Under the pieces are notes generated by a model, which saw only the letters and a program-made list of their open reading frames with translations, was not told the origin of the DNA and searched no databases. A stretch of DNA of 64,000 nucleotides from CAVPUA01 sp963708805 (GTDB lineage Bacteria; Actinomycetota; Actinomycetes; Mycobacteriales; Jatrophihabitantaceae), in assembly GCA_963708805.1 (NCBI GenBank), contig CAVPUA010000003.1:2418001-2482000 (forward strand). Reading direction: 5' to 3'. The translations under genes were made by a program, and so were the position numbers. The number at the start of each line of letters is the position of its first letter. Positions within the stretch are counted from its first letter, which is position 1. This document shows positions 1 to 9,203 of the stretch, one piece after another.

Positions 1-370
1 CCAGGCTGTACGCAATCACCGCGTTCATCGGCGTGGTGTCGTTGAAGTGCGAGGGGACGTCGCGCCAGGCCTGGACGGTGATCCCGGTGACCTCGACGAC
101 GCAGTCGGCCGCGAACACGCCCAGAAGCCAGTCGCGCGTCCGAGCGGGCAGCCGGAGCGACGACGAGACCCAGGTGATCGAGATCAGCACCGAACCGAAC
201 GACACACCGAACGTCACCGGCTTGCGCCACGACAAGGGTCCGAGCCACGCGCGGTGGTCGACGGCGGCGACGCCCAAGTGGGCCAGGCCGGAGAGGATCA
301 GCACGAGCCCGACCGTGTAGCAGGCCTGCTCGATCGGCCGCGTCCTGGTCCGCAAAGTTGGATTGGCCAT
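1..370 (-). CDS. Hypothetical integral membrane protein (partial, N-terminal part)
   Basis: The frame is open from an ATG at 370 to the window edge, so only the first ~123 residues are present. Three hydrophobic stretches are visible (about residues 18-37, 52-70 and 81-100), followed by the motif QAWRDVPSHFN near residue 100. From memory, such SHFN-type motifs occur in uncharacterised actinobacterial membrane proteins. The gene is divergent from the MarR gene, and a near-perfect inverted repeat lies just 5' of its start codon, so it is a plausible target of that regulator. No function can be assigned. Confidence 0.6.
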   Translation of the reverse strand, partial: MANPTLRTRTRPIEQACYTVGLVLILSGLAHLGVAAVDHRAWLGPLSWRKPVTFGVSFGSVLISITWVSSSLRLPARTRDWLLGVFAADCVVEVTGITVQAWRDVPSHFNDTTPMNAVIAYSL

Positions 371-372
371 GT

Positions 373-395
373 AATCGTTCTATCACAGAATGATT
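373..395. promoter_or_regulatory. Inverted repeat, candidate MarR operator
   Basis: Arms AATCGTTCT (373-381) and AGAATGATT (387-395) are complementary at 8 of 9 positions around a 5-nt spacer. The repeat sits in the 46-nt gap between the divergent starts at 370 and 417, the usual place for a MarR-family autoregulatory operator. It is AT-rich against a GC-rich background. Confidence 0.5.
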
Positions 396-416
396 CTTGT
401 CGACTATGGTTATCGT

Positions 417-884
417 GTGCCCCGACAGACGCGACCTCCCATCGGCAACGCCTTCCTTCTCGCTCAGATCGGCGCCCGCGCGGCCGATCGCTTTGCCCAG
501 GCACTCGCCCCGCACGACCTGACGCCGCCGCTGGTCGGGATCATGCGCTCGCTGGTCACCGGCCCGGGGGCCAGCCAGCAACAACTGGCCGAGCGTTTCG
601 GGATGGCACCGAGCCGCATGGTCGCTCTGGTGGACGACCTGGAGGGACGGGGCTGGATTCGGCGCGAACGGGACGCGAACGACCGCCGCGTCAACGTCAT
701 CTCCCTCACCGACGAGGGCCGATCGGCATTCGGCACGATCGCCGCTGTCGCCCAGGAACACGAGAGGCACATCACGGCCGCACTCGACGACCACGAACGC
801 AGCCAACTCCACGACCTGCTCAGCAAGCTGGCGGCATCGCTCGAGCTGACGCCGGCGATCCATCCGGGATATCGGACGCTCTAA
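417..884 (+). CDS. MarR-family transcriptional regulator
   Basis: A 155-residue winged-helix regulator. The region around residues 45-105 shows the typical helix-turn-helix (QQQLAERFGMAPSRMVALVD) followed by a wing with DANDRRVNVISLTDEGR, the hallmark of MarR proteins. An upstream in-frame ATG at 390 would place the start inside the inverted repeat at 373-395, so GTG 417 is preferred. MarR dimers usually bind a palindrome and are released by small phenolic or oxidant ligands; the ligand is unknown here. The divergent membrane-protein gene is the likely target. Its stop overlaps the stop of the convergent gene at 881. Confidence 0.85.
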   Translation: MPRQTRPPIGNAFLLAQIGARAADRFAQALAPHDLTPPLVGIMRSLVTGPGASQQQLAERFGMAPSRMVALVDDLEGRGWIRRERDANDRRVNVISLTDEGRSAFGTIAAVAQEHERHITAALDDHERSQLHDLLSKLAASLELTPAIHPGYRTL

Positions 885-1628
885 CCGGCCGTCACGAGCG
901 CGTTGTATCCGGCCACCCGGGCCCGGCGCACGGCGGTGGTCAGCGGGCGAAGCGCTTCGGCGCGCGCCTGCACGCCGTGACGATCGATCGCGCCGCCGTG
1001 CGGGTCACCGGCCGCGACGTCGAGGACGGCGGCCAGGCGCTCGGCCTGCGCCAACAGCAGCACGGCGCGCTGCGGGAAGCCCGGTGGCAGGTTCAACCGC
1101 TCGCCCGCCCGCCGGGCGTCGTCCAGCTCCTCGCGGACGTCGGCCCCGCGCCCGGCGACCTCGGCGGCCGACAGCGCGCTGGCCGACTCGCGGATCGCGG
1201 CGCCCAGGTCGTGGGCCGCCTCGTCCACCTGGACATGATCCAGCGGTGCCTCGCCGATGTCGTAGGCGTGCCAGACGACCAACTCCCGGGCGCTGCTCAC
1301 CGTCCGGGCGACACGCACCGGAACCACACCGAGCGCCGACGTCCAGACGGCCGAGCCGGCATCGATGGCCGCTGTTCGAAAGCCGGCCGGGCCCGGCAGC
1401 CCGCGCACGTCACCGGCGGCCGGAAACACCGCCCGGACGCCGCGGGAATCGGCGCGCCGCCAGGCCACCAGCACGTCGGCCACCGAGCCCAGGCCGCCCG
1501 CCTTGGTGTGATCGACGACGGTGGCTCCCGGCACACCCGCTCGGGTGAGCACGTCGTCGAAGGCCGCGGTGCCGCCAAGCCAGGCCGATGCACCACGCGC
1601 CGAACTGGCCGGCCAGTCGAGCAGTCAC
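881..1628 (-). CDS. Conserved actinobacterial hypothetical protein (frameshifted)
   Basis: About 248 residues from GTG 1628. One extra base near 1580 splits the N-terminal MTARLAGQFGAWCIGLA from the rest; removing it restores a single frame (747 nt). The protein contains VVDHTKAGGLGSVADVLVAW and a GDVRGLPGPAGFRTAAIDAG segment that I recall from uncharacterised actinobacterial proteins, with no catalytic motif I can name. No signal peptide or membrane segment is evident. It is divergent from the DUF3097 gene with 66 nt between starts, so the two probably share a promoter region. Confidence 0.6.
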
Positions 1629-1694
1629 GATGATCACGCTAAGGCAGCGCGTCGCGCGCGGGCTGCGCAGGTCCGTCGACCTAGGCTCGCGGAC

Positions 1695-2526
1695 GTGCCG
1701 AAGTACCCGGATGACGTCCTCGCCGCCCCCGCTGCCCGGCGGCGCACCGTTCCGGAGGTCCCGGCCGAGGACGGCCTCGTGGTCGAGACCGCGGACGGAC
1801 GCTTCTGCGGTGCCGTCGTCGCAACCGGAAAGGCCGTCGTGGCGGGTGAGAAGCGCCTGACGGTCAGCCTGGAGGATCGGCGGGGCGCGGTGCGCGTCTT
1901 CCCGATGTTGCCGGCCGCGTTCCTCGTCGACGGGGCGCCGGTGACGTTGATCGCCCCCACCGCCGCGTCCCGCCGCCGCCAAAGCCCGCTCGCGCACCGC
2001 GTCCGGCTCGTACGCGGTCCCGGACGCACCCGCCCGCGTAGCCCGCGCGAGTCGGATCTGGGTCGAGGGCGTTCACGACGCCGCACTGGTCGAGCGGATC
2101 TGGGGCGCGGACCTGCGTGTCGAGGGCATCGTCGTCGAGCCGCTGGACGGCATCGACGATCTGGCCGCCGCGGTGCGCGACTTCCGGCCGGCACCCGGCC
2201 GCCGGGTCGGTGTCCTGGTCGACCATCTCGTGGCCGGCAGCAAGGAGTCGCGCATCGTGGCCACCGTTCGCGACCCCAACGTCCATGTGACGGGCCACCC
2301 CTACATCGACATCTGGCAGGCGGTGAAGCCGGCCGCGCTGGGCATCGATCGATGGCCGGTCGTACCCCGGGGCACGAACTGGAAGGACGGCGTCTGCGCG
2401 GCGCTGGGTGTCAGCGAGCCGCGCGAGATGTGGCGACGGGTGCTGGCGAGCGTCGACAGCTTCGCCGATGTCGAGGTGCCGCTGCTGCGCGCCGTCGAAG
2501 AGCTGATCGACTTCGTGACGAGCTGA
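1695..2526 (+). CDS. DUF3097 family protein (frameshifted)
   Basis: About 276 residues from GTG 1695; the N-terminus MPKYPDDVLAAP is typical of the family. One extra A near 1978 shifts the frame; the downstream frame resumes with ASRIWVEGVHDAALVERIWG and runs to the stop at 2526. DUF3097 is an actinobacteria-restricted family whose C-terminal half (VEGVHDAALVE, later GVLVDHLVAGSKESR) looks like a Toprim-type fold, with acidic residues that could bind metal; that function is inference. The gene is convergent with the Eis-like gene, whose stop is 2 nt away. Confidence 0.75.
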
Positions 2527-2527
2527 T

Positions 2528-3769
2528 CTAGAAGTCGGTGCCGCACCACGGCTGGATCGCAGTGGCGAGCAGCGCGTCCGCGCGGGCCAGCGCGCCGGGC
2601 TGCAACTCCTCGACCAATCCGGCCAGCCGCTGCGCCGCCAGGCTGAAGCCGCCGAGGTAGGCCGCGGCCAGCGCGCGCTGGTGCAGCCGGAGCTCCGGGA
2701 GCTCGGTGCTCGGCGTACAGGCTCCGTCGTCGAGAAGGTACGTCCCCGCCGCGTAGCCGCCCGCGTCGTCGTCGATCACCTCGAACACGAGCCGCCCGGG
2801 AGTGGAGTACGTCCGGGCCGAGAACGCCTCGCAGACGTCGAGCAGCCGCAGCCAGAGATGATCACCGGCGTAGGTCAGCTGCAGTGCCCGCCCGTCGACG
2901 AGCAGCCACCGAAGCTCCTCGTCGACCGGACGCGTCCGGATGTGGATCTTGTCCACGACATCGAGTCCGAGCAGGTACTGCCACAGTCCCCGGTACGCGT
3001 CGTCGGACGCGGCCCAGAACTGCCGGACGTCGATCTCGCCGCCGACCTCGGTGTCGTCCCAGTCACCGCGCGACGTCCAGCTCAGGAATCCGTCCACGCC
3101 ACCCTCACCCTCACCCTCGTGCACGATGAAGGCCGGCAGTGGCTTGAGCGGTTCGGGGTAGCCGTTCGTCGCCAGCAGCGTGTCCCACCAGTGCTCGGGC
3201 CGGTTGATGTTCCCGGCACGCACCCGGCGCGCGGCGGCGTGAACGGCGGGCGCGATCGAACGCAGCTCCTCGGCGTCGATGGGTCGCACACGCGACTCGA
3301 CCGCCGTGGCCAGCCGGGCGTCACGCCGCCGGGGGTGAAGCGTGTAGTACGCGCCGGTCGAGGCCGGGGCATAGCCGAACCGGCCGTAGATCGGGTACTC
3401 GGCGGCGAGCAGGATGCTGACGGCATCGCCACGCTCACGGGCGGCGTCCAACGAGCGCGACAACATGGTCGTCAGCAGTCCGCGACGCCGATGAGTCGCG
3501 GTCACCGTCACGTTCGTGAGTGCGTCGGCACGCACGGACGCGCCGCCAGGAACGGTGAGGGTGCGATCCAGCGTGCGCAGCGTGGCGACCCACCGGCCAC
3601 GGTCGCGCCCGCCCCACGATCGGTCGGGGTCCCAGCCGTGTTCGCTGCGGAACTGGGCCCACGGGCGGCTCTCGGCCGGGTCACCGAGGAACGTCGTCAT
3701 CATCGATGCGGTCCACGCGACGGCTTCGTCGGCGGGCACCGGGTGCACTATCTGCAACTCACTCACCAC
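2528..3769 (-). CDS. eis: Eis-like GNAT N-acetyltransferase
   Basis: 413 residues, the usual length for Eis proteins. The N-terminal GNAT domain carries the acetyl-CoA loop in NVTVTATHRRRGLLTTML (about residues 87-104) and the following YGRFGYAPAS. A second GNAT-like half and an SCP2-like C-terminal region follow. The chain ends in ...CGTDF; in Eis the C-terminal carboxylate acts in catalysis. Known Eis enzymes acetylate amines of aminoglycosides and lysine side chains with loose specificity; the substrate here is unknown. The start is GTG 3769, with a second GTG as the next codon. It lies 56 nt upstream of the modC stop on the same strand. Confidence 0.8.
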   Translation of the reverse strand: MVSELQIVHPVPADEAVAWTASMMTTFLGDPAESRPWAQFRSEHGWDPDRSWGGRDRGRWVATLRTLDRTLTVPGGASVRADALTNVTVTATHRRRGLLTTMLSRSLDAARERGDAVSILLAAEYPIYGRFGYAPASTGAYYTLHPRRRDARLATAVESRVRPIDAEELRSIAPAVHAAARRVRAGNINRPEHWWDTLLATNGYPEPLKPLPAFIVHEGEGEGGVDGFLSWTSRGDWDDTEVGGEIDVRQFWAASDDAYRGLWQYLLGLDVVDKIHIRTRPVDEELRWLLVDGRALQLTYAGDHLWLRLLDVCEAFSARTYSTPGRLVFEVIDDDAGGYAAGTYLLDDGACTPSTELPELRLHQRALAAAYLGGFSLAAQRLAGLVEELQPGALARADALLATAIQPWCGTDF

Positions 3770-3824
3770 GCCACTCTCTCAGCCCGGCGCGGGAGAAGCA
3801 TCCGCTTATCTGGCTCCGAGCTGG

Positions 3825-4899
3825 CTACGGCGCGACGTACGCGTTCAGGTCGGTGGCCTTCGCGCTGAGCCACACGTCCGAGCCGGCCGAGAGCCGAAGG
3901 TCGGCGACCGCGGCGGCGGTGACGTCGACGAGGGCGTCAGGTGCTCCCCGAACGCTGAGCCGGACGCGGTCGCCGACGATCTGCAGCGAGTCGATACGGC
4001 CGGGCCAGACGTTGCGGGCACTCATCTCGCCCGGGGGATCGGAGTGCACCGTGACCGACGACGGGCGCAGTGCGACGAGGGTGGCACCCGGCGCGGGCTC
4101 GGCCAAGGTGAACTGGCCACCGTCGACAAGATCGACCCGGCGCGGATCGTCCGATGGATTCGCGCGGTAGAGGTTCACTCCGACGAGTCCGGCGACGTAG
4201 GGCGTCAGTGGTCGGGAACTGATCTCGGACGGGACGCCCTGCTGGACTATCCGACCGAGTTCGAGCACGACGATCCGGTCGGCGAGCACCAGTGCCTCGA
4301 GTGGATCATGAGTGACCAGCAACGCGGGTCCGGCGAACTCGCGCAGGTGGCGACTCAGCTCCGCCTGCATGGCCGAGCGGGTCTGGATGTCGAGCGCGGC
4401 GAACGGCTCGTCCAGCAGGAGCAGCGCGGGCGACGAGGCGAGCGCCCGGGCGAGCGCGACCCGTTGGGTCTGCCCGCCGGAGAGTTCGACGTGACTTGCG
4501 GCCGGCGAGCTCCGCGATACCGACCCGGGTCAGCCAGTGCTCGGCCGTGGCCCGCGCTTCGCGGCGTGACCGTCCCTGTGCGCGTGGAGCGTAGGCGACG
4601 TTGTCGATCACCCGCAGATGGTCGAAGAGGCGCCCGTCCTGGAACACCAATCCGACACCACGTTTGGCGGCGGGCCGGAATGCTCCGCTGGCGGCCTCGT
4701 CGAGAACGTGGCCGGCCAAGGTGATCTTGCCCTCGGACACGGGGATCAGGCCGGCGATCGAGCGGAGCAGCGTCGACTTGCCCGACCCGTTCGGCCCGAG
4801 CACCGCCACCAGCTCGCCCGGCGCCACTTCGAGTTGTACGCCGACGGAGAACGAGCCTCGTCTGATCACCGCATCGACCGCCAGGCCGTCCTCCCTCAC
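3825..4899 (-). CDS. modC: Molybdate ABC transporter ATP-binding protein ModC (frameshifted)
   Basis: About 357 residues. The ATPase domain shows Walker A GPNGSGKST near residue 40, then Q-loop GLVFQDGRLFDH; past one extra base near 4495 come the ABC signature LSGGQ and Walker B ALLLLDEP. The C-terminal ~100 residues (GARNVWPGRIDSL-type) resemble the mop/TOBE molybdate-binding domain. The start GTG overlaps the modB stop (GTGA), so the pair is translationally coupled. It would energise uptake of molybdate or tungstate at the inner membrane. A modified TOBE specificity cannot be excluded from sequence alone. Confidence 0.85.
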
Positions 4900-5726
4900 G
4901 CCGACACCGCCGGCGAGAGCCAGCGCTGCCGCAGGCTGCCGAGGATCACGACGGCGATCACCAGCAGCACCAGGCTCAGCGCCTCGGCCGCCTGGGGGCT
5001 GTCGTCCAATGCCTGCGACACCGCTATCGGCATCGTCTTGGTGGTGCCCGCGAGGCTGCCGTTGAAGGTGACGGTCGCGCCGAACTCGCCCAACGCCCGC
5101 GCCCAGCACAGGACGGTCCCGGCCAGGATCGATGGCGCGACGGCCGGGAGGGTGATGGTTGCGAACACGCGGATCGGACCGGCTCCCAGAGTGGCCGCGG
5201 CCTCCTCCTGGGCGCGGCCGACGCTGCGAAACGCGCCCTCGACGGAGACGATCAGGAACGGCATCGACACGAACGTCTCGGCGGCGATCACCCCGTAGGT
5301 CGTGAACGGCAGGGTGAAACCGAACCAGCGGTCGAGGTACTGGCCGACGACACCGAGCCGACCGAAGGCGAGGAAGAGCGCGACACCGCCGGCCACCGGT
5401 GGAAGCACCAGCGGGAGCGTCACGCCCGCACGCAGGATGGCCATGATCTTGAGGTGGGAGCGGGCCAAGATCCACGAGAGCGGCACCCCGAGGATCAGGG
5501 ACACGACGGCCGTCGCCGTGGAGCACTCGATCGAGAGGCGCAGGGCCTGTGTGACGCCCGACTGCGCGAAGATGCCACGCAACCCACGCCACGGCATGCG
5601 GATCAGCAAGCCGACCGTCGGCAGCAACAGGAACAGCGCGCCGATGGCGGCCGGCGGGATGAGCAGTACCGGCGTGCGCTCGCGCACCACGCCGGTACGC
5701 CGGGCTCGATCCGTTCGACGGGACAC
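4896..5726 (-). CDS. modB: Molybdate ABC transporter permease ModB
   Basis: 276 residues with five to six membrane segments and the permease EAA loop (EEAAATLGAGPIRVFATITL, about residues 178-197) that docks onto ModC. ALGEFGATVTFNGSLAG, characteristic of ModB/CysT-type permeases, is present. The gene overlaps modC by 4 nt. Upstream, where modA would be expected, only a 56-codon frame with a ModA-like tail is found. Molybdenum cofactor use is supported locally by the sulfite-oxidase-like protein at 26970. Confidence 0.88.
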   Translation of the reverse strand: MSRRTDRARRTGVVRERTPVLLIPPAAIGALFLLLPTVGLLIRMPWRGLRGIFAQSGVTQALRLSIECSTATAVVSLILGVPLSWILARSHLKIMAILRAGVTLPLVLPPVAGGVALFLAFGRLGVVGQYLDRWFGFTLPFTTYGVIAAETFVSMPFLIVSVEGAFRSVGRAQEEAAATLGAGPIRVFATITLPAVAPSILAGTVLCWARALGEFGATVTFNGSLAGTTKTMPIAVSQALDDSPQAAEALSLVLLVIAVVILGSLRQRWLSPAVSA

Positions 5727-5750
5727 GGGCTGATTAGATCAGCGGCCGGC

Positions 5751-5921
5751 TCACGGTGACTCGAATCCCGCCGCGCTGAGGACGTCGGTGACGTAGACGA
5801 CCGCCGCCTCGGCTGAGCCCAGGGGAACGCTCGGGACCGCGACCTGCATCGTCGCGGCCAACGACGACCCGCCACCAGTGACCACACCGCTACGGCGAAC
5901 CCGAGGGACCGAGATCTTCAT
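5751..5921 (-). pseudogene. Possible remnant of modA (molybdate-binding protein)
   Basis: A 56-codon frame from ATG 5921 ends 24 nt before modB. Its last ~25 residues (AEAAVVYVTDVLSAAG) resemble the conserved ModA stretch in which a VYVTD motif precedes the last strand, but the ~200 residues of binding lobes are absent and no signal peptide or lipobox is present. It may be the residue of an internal deletion, or a chance match. It is on the same strand and in the place expected for modA in a modABC operon. Confidence 0.3.
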
Positions 5922-6000
5922 GATTCGAGAACCTAGCTGAGTAGTCAGGGCCTGACTACGAAAATGGGACGTTCATCATCGACACGGGGATCACGACTGT

Positions 6001-6831
6001 TCACACCCAGCTGAAGTGCGAGGACAGGTAGACATAGCCGACGAAGCTTGCGGCGTCCAGGAAGAAGTGGGCGATGGCCAGTGGAAGCACACGCCGGGTC
6101 CGCTGGAACCACCAACCGAAGATCACACCCATGATCATGTTGCCGACGAAGCCACCCAGCCCCTGGTAGAGGTGATAGCTGCCCCGCAGCAACGCACTGG
6201 CGCCGAGCGCCCGCTGGTCGGTCCAGCCCGCCTGTCGAAGGCGCGTGAGCATGAAGCCGACGACGACGATCTCTTCGAGGATTCCGTTCTGCGCCGCGTC
6301 CAGCAGCAGCACCGGCACGCGGTACCAGATGTCGGGAAAGCTCACGACATCGAGATTCGCGTTCACGCCGAGCTGGCGCGCCACATAGACCAGACCGAGT
6401 CCGGGGATGCCGATCAACGCGAAGAATCCGAACCCGGTCGCGAGATCGCGCCGCCACCGGGTCAGGTCGAGTCCCACCCCGAATCCGCGACCGCCCGGCG
6501 TGCGCGCCAGCAACACCAGCGCGAGCAGGGCCGGGGCCAGCCCATTGAGGACGTCGGCCAGGTCGTCCGCGAGATCCAGCAGGGGATAGGTGCTCGAGGC
6601 GCCCGAGGCGACGGTGTGCGTCGCGTTCGCGATGCCACCGCTGACGGTGAGCTGGTCACGGATGAAGCTGAGCAGGGCATAGATGCCCGACATGCCGAGC
6701 GAGACGCCGAGTACGGCAATGACTTCCCAGCCGTAGCGTTCGCGGACCTCGGTGGGCCCAGAGTCGACGGCGATCGGCTGATCAGTCGAGGGGCCGGGGT
6801 CGGTCACGGCATCGGTCACGGCATCGCTCAC
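6001..6831 (-). CDS. CPBP-family intramembrane metalloprotease homologue
   Basis: 276 residues from GTG 6831; longer starts would run into dinB. Several membrane segments surround ILEEIVVVGFMLTRLR, HLYQGLGGFVGN and a final AHFFLDA, the three motif regions of CPBP (CAAX protease and bacteriocin-processing) enzymes. The first motif is normally EExxxR; here the arginine position is Val, so the active site deviates. CPBP proteins act in the membrane on unknown or prenylated substrates. It is head-to-head with dinB, separated by 77 nt. A second CPBP gene lies at 8490. Confidence 0.75.
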   Translation of the reverse strand: MSDAVTDAVTDPGPSTDQPIAVDSGPTEVRERYGWEVIAVLGVSLGMSGIYALLSFIRDQLTVSGGIANATHTVASGASSTYPLLDLADDLADVLNGLAPALLALVLLARTPGGRGFGVGLDLTRWRRDLATGFGFFALIGIPGLGLVYVARQLGVNANLDVVSFPDIWYRVPVLLLDAAQNGILEEIVVVGFMLTRLRQAGWTDQRALGASALLRGSYHLYQGLGGFVGNMIMGVIFGWWFQRTRRVLPLAIAHFFLDAASFVGYVYLSSHFSWV

Positions 6832-6908
6832 GGACTCAGTTTGCCCGAACGGGCTGTGGGCGGGCGCGGCTCTCTTCCGCAATTCGAACGTATGTGCGAT
6901 AGTGAGAT

Positions 6909-8099
6909 GTGTCCGAGGAGCCAGGAATCCTGCACGCCGACCTGGACGCCTTCTACGCATCAGTCGAGCAACGCGATGACCGGCGGCTGCGCGGCCGTCC
7001 GGTCATCGTCGGCGGTGGCGTCGTGCTCGCGGCCAGCTACGAGGCCAAGGCCTGCGGTGTCCGCACGGCCATGGGTGGTCGACAAGCACTGCGGCTGTGT
7101 CCGGACGCGATCGTCGTGCCACCTCGGATGCACGCCTACGCGGCGGCGAGCAAGGCGGTCTTCGAGGTGTTCGAGGACACCTCGCCGCTCGTCGAAGCGG
7201 TGTCGATCGACGAGGCGTTCCTCGATGTCCGCGGGCTCCGTCAGGTCGCCGGTCCGCCCGCCCTGATCGCCGCCGCCCTGCGCGCGAGCGTCCGCGAGCG
7301 GGTCGGTCTGGCGATCACGGTCGGCGTCGCCCCGACCAAGTTCCTCGCCAAGGTCGCCAGTGGTGTCGGGAAACCCGACGGGCTGCTCGTCGTGCCGGCC
7401 GGGGGAGAGCTGGCGTTCCTTCATCCGCTGCCGGTCCAGCGGCTCTGGGGGGTGGGCCGGGTGACGGCCGAGAAGCTGCGCCAGCGCGGGATCCTCACGG
7501 TGGCCGAGGTCGCGGCGCTGGACGAGATGGCTCTCGTGTCGATGCTGGGCCCGGCCGCGGGCCGGCATCTGCACGCTCTGGCCCACAATCGCGATCCCCG
7601 CCCCGTGACGACCGGGCGTCGCCGACGCTCGATCGGAGCCCAGTGCGCGTTGGGTCATCGACGGCGCACCTCGGCCGAACTGGATGTCCGCTTGATCGGC
7701 CTGGTCGATCGCGTCTGCCGCCGGCTGCGTGGTGCCGACCGGGTCTGCCGGACGGTGGTGCTGCGGCTGCGGTTCGACGACTTCACGCGGGCGACTCGGT
7801 CGCACACGCTCGCGGCGCCGACGAGCGATACCGGCGTCGTCCTGCGCGCACTACGAGAGCTGCTGGCCGCCGCCGGCCCCGTCATCGACGCCGGTGGCAT
7901 CACCCTGATCGGCGTGGCGCTGGCCAACCTCGACGACGCCCACTCGATCCAGCTCGAGCTCCCGTTCGCCGGTCGCGACGCCCTCGGTTTGGACCAGGTT
8001 CTCGATCGGGTCCGCGATCGCTACGGCACCGCCTCGATCACCCGTGGCGTCCTGCTGGGTCACGATCCTGGGCTGACCGTGCCGATGCTGCCCGACTGA
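6909..8099 (+). CDS. dinB: DNA polymerase IV (Y-family translesion polymerase)
   Basis: 396 residues from GTG 6909. The palm domain has the metal-binding HADLDAFYASVEQ at residues 9-21 and VSIDEAFLD near residue 100; a helix-hairpin-helix (LWGVGRVTAEKLRQRGI, about 180-196) and a little-finger region follow. Family members copy past damaged bases with low fidelity. No beta-clamp motif is obvious at the C-terminus (ends VPMLPD), though a short hydrophobic tail may serve. I see no LexA-type box upstream. The gene is a single unit, convergent with the VOC gene 3 nt away. Confidence 0.92.
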   Translation: MSEEPGILHADLDAFYASVEQRDDRRLRGRPVIVGGGVVLAASYEAKACGVRTAMGGRQALRLCPDAIVVPPRMHAYAAASKAVFEVFEDTSPLVEAVSIDEAFLDVRGLRQVAGPPALIAAALRASVRERVGLAITVGVAPTKFLAKVASGVGKPDGLLVVPAGGELAFLHPLPVQRLWGVGRVTAEKLRQRGILTVAEVAALDEMALVSMLGPAAGRHLHALAHNRDPRPVTTGRRRRSIGAQCALGHRRRTSAELDVRLIGLVDRVCRRLRGADRVCRTVVLRLRFDDFTRATRSHTLAAPTSDTGVVLRALRELLAAAGPVIDAGGITLIGVALANLDDAHSIQLELPFAGRDALGLDQVLDRVRDRYGTASITRGVLLGHDPGLTVPMLPD

Positions 8100-8102
8100 G
8101 CA

Positions 8103-8486
8103 TCAGTCCTCGAAAAGGCAGAACGGATGCCCGTCGGGATCGAGCAGGACCCGTACGTGAGGCTGCGGCTGGAAGTCGGCCAGCCGCGCCCCGAGCTCGA
8201 TCGCCTGGCGCTCTGCGCCCGCAAGGTCGTCGACCCGGACGTCGAGGTGCACCATCATCTGCTGCTCATCAGCCCGTTCGGGCCAGACGGGGCGTCGATA
8301 GTCGTCCACGGTCTGGAACGAGAGACCGGCGCCGCCGGCGGGTGCCTGCAGCATCACCCAGCCCGGCTCGCTGTACTTGACGGGCCAGTCCAGCAGCGCC
8401 TGATAGAAGGCGGCCAGCGCCACCGCGTCCGGCGCGCTGATGACGGTCGCTGCCAGTCGGAATCGGGCTCGTCCGGGATCGGTCAT
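8103..8486 (-). CDS. VOC-superfamily (glyoxalase/bleomycin-resistance-like) protein
   Basis: 127 residues with the beta-alpha-beta-beta-beta fold pattern of VOC proteins: SAPDAVALAAFYQALLDWPV early, MMVHLDVRVDD in the middle and LLDPDGHPFCLFED at the end. The His and Glu positions that could bind a metal are retained. The substrate is unknown; most such actinobacterial proteins are uncharacterised. It lies 3 nt from the stop of the downstream CPBP gene frame on the same strand, so it may belong to the operon 8103-10117. Confidence 0.75.
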   Translation of the reverse strand: MTDPGRARFRLAATVISAPDAVALAAFYQALLDWPVKYSEPGWVMLQAPAGGAGLSFQTVDDYRRPVWPERADEQQMMVHLDVRVDDLAGAERQAIELGARLADFQPQPHVRVLLDPDGHPFCLFED

Positions 8487-8489
8487 CGA

Positions 8490-9203
8490 TCAACTCAAGA
8501 CCGGCGACAGTGCGAACAACATGATCATCGACCACGTCACGTGCGTGATCATCGAGGCCAGGATCCCACCCGAGGCCCGTCGCTGCAGCGCCAGCACCAG
8601 GCCCAGCGTCAGGGCGGCGAAGACCAGCATCGGGTTGCCGGTCGCCACCGTCGCCAAGGCGTAGATGATCGTCGAGATGACCACCGGTTGCCGTCGGCCG
8701 ATGGCGGCAAACAGCGCTCCCCGGAAGAAGACCTCCTCCGCGATCCCGTTCAGCACGGTCACCACGATGATCAAGACGATGGATCCCTTGCGGGCGTGGT
8801 CCAGGACGTTCTCGACGTAATCGCGCAGGGGCGGGATCTCGCGAACGATCAGGGCGCCCACGACGAATACGGCGCTGGCCACCAGGCCGATGACGAACGG
8901 AGTCACGATCGGGCGGCGCAGGCTTCCCCTGAACGGGATGTAGCCGAGATGCAACGGCCCGGACGCGATGCCGCCGATGATCCACGTCGCGGCGACGGCC
9001 AGGGTCAGGACGTAGAACAGCGAGTCACCCGGGCGCACGGCCAGCGAGAAGCCGAGCAGGGTGGCTCCGACGACCAGCACGACCGCGGTGACGACCCGAC
9101 GCCGACGGAAGTCCGAGTCTGGTTGATCATGGTCGCGGGGCACCTTCTCGATCAACGCGGGAGCCACCGCGCGATCGACCAGGATCTGCCACGACGTCCT
9201 CAT
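8490..9203 (-). CDS. CPBP-family intramembrane metalloprotease
   Basis: 237 residues with about six to seven membrane segments. The canonical motif AEEVFFRGALFAAIGRR (EExxxR) is intact, followed by a second region and a terminal THVTWSMIMLF with the motif-3 histidine. The start ATG overlaps the stop of the upstream NAD(P)-binding gene (ATGA), indicating translational coupling. Unlike the CPBP protein at 6001 it keeps the complete metal-binding motif, so it is probably an active protease. The substrate is unknown. Confidence 0.82.
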   Translation of the reverse strand: MRTSWQILVDRAVAPALIEKVPRDHDQPDSDFRRRRVVTAVVLVVGATLLGFSLAVRPGDSLFYVLTLAVAATWIIGGIASGPLHLGYIPFRGSLRRPIVTPFVIGLVASAVFVVGALIVREIPPLRDYVENVLDHARKGSIVLIIVVTVLNGIAEEVFFRGALFAAIGRRQPVVISTIIYALATVATGNPMLVFAALTLGLVLALQRRASGGILASMITHVTWSMIMLFALSPVLS

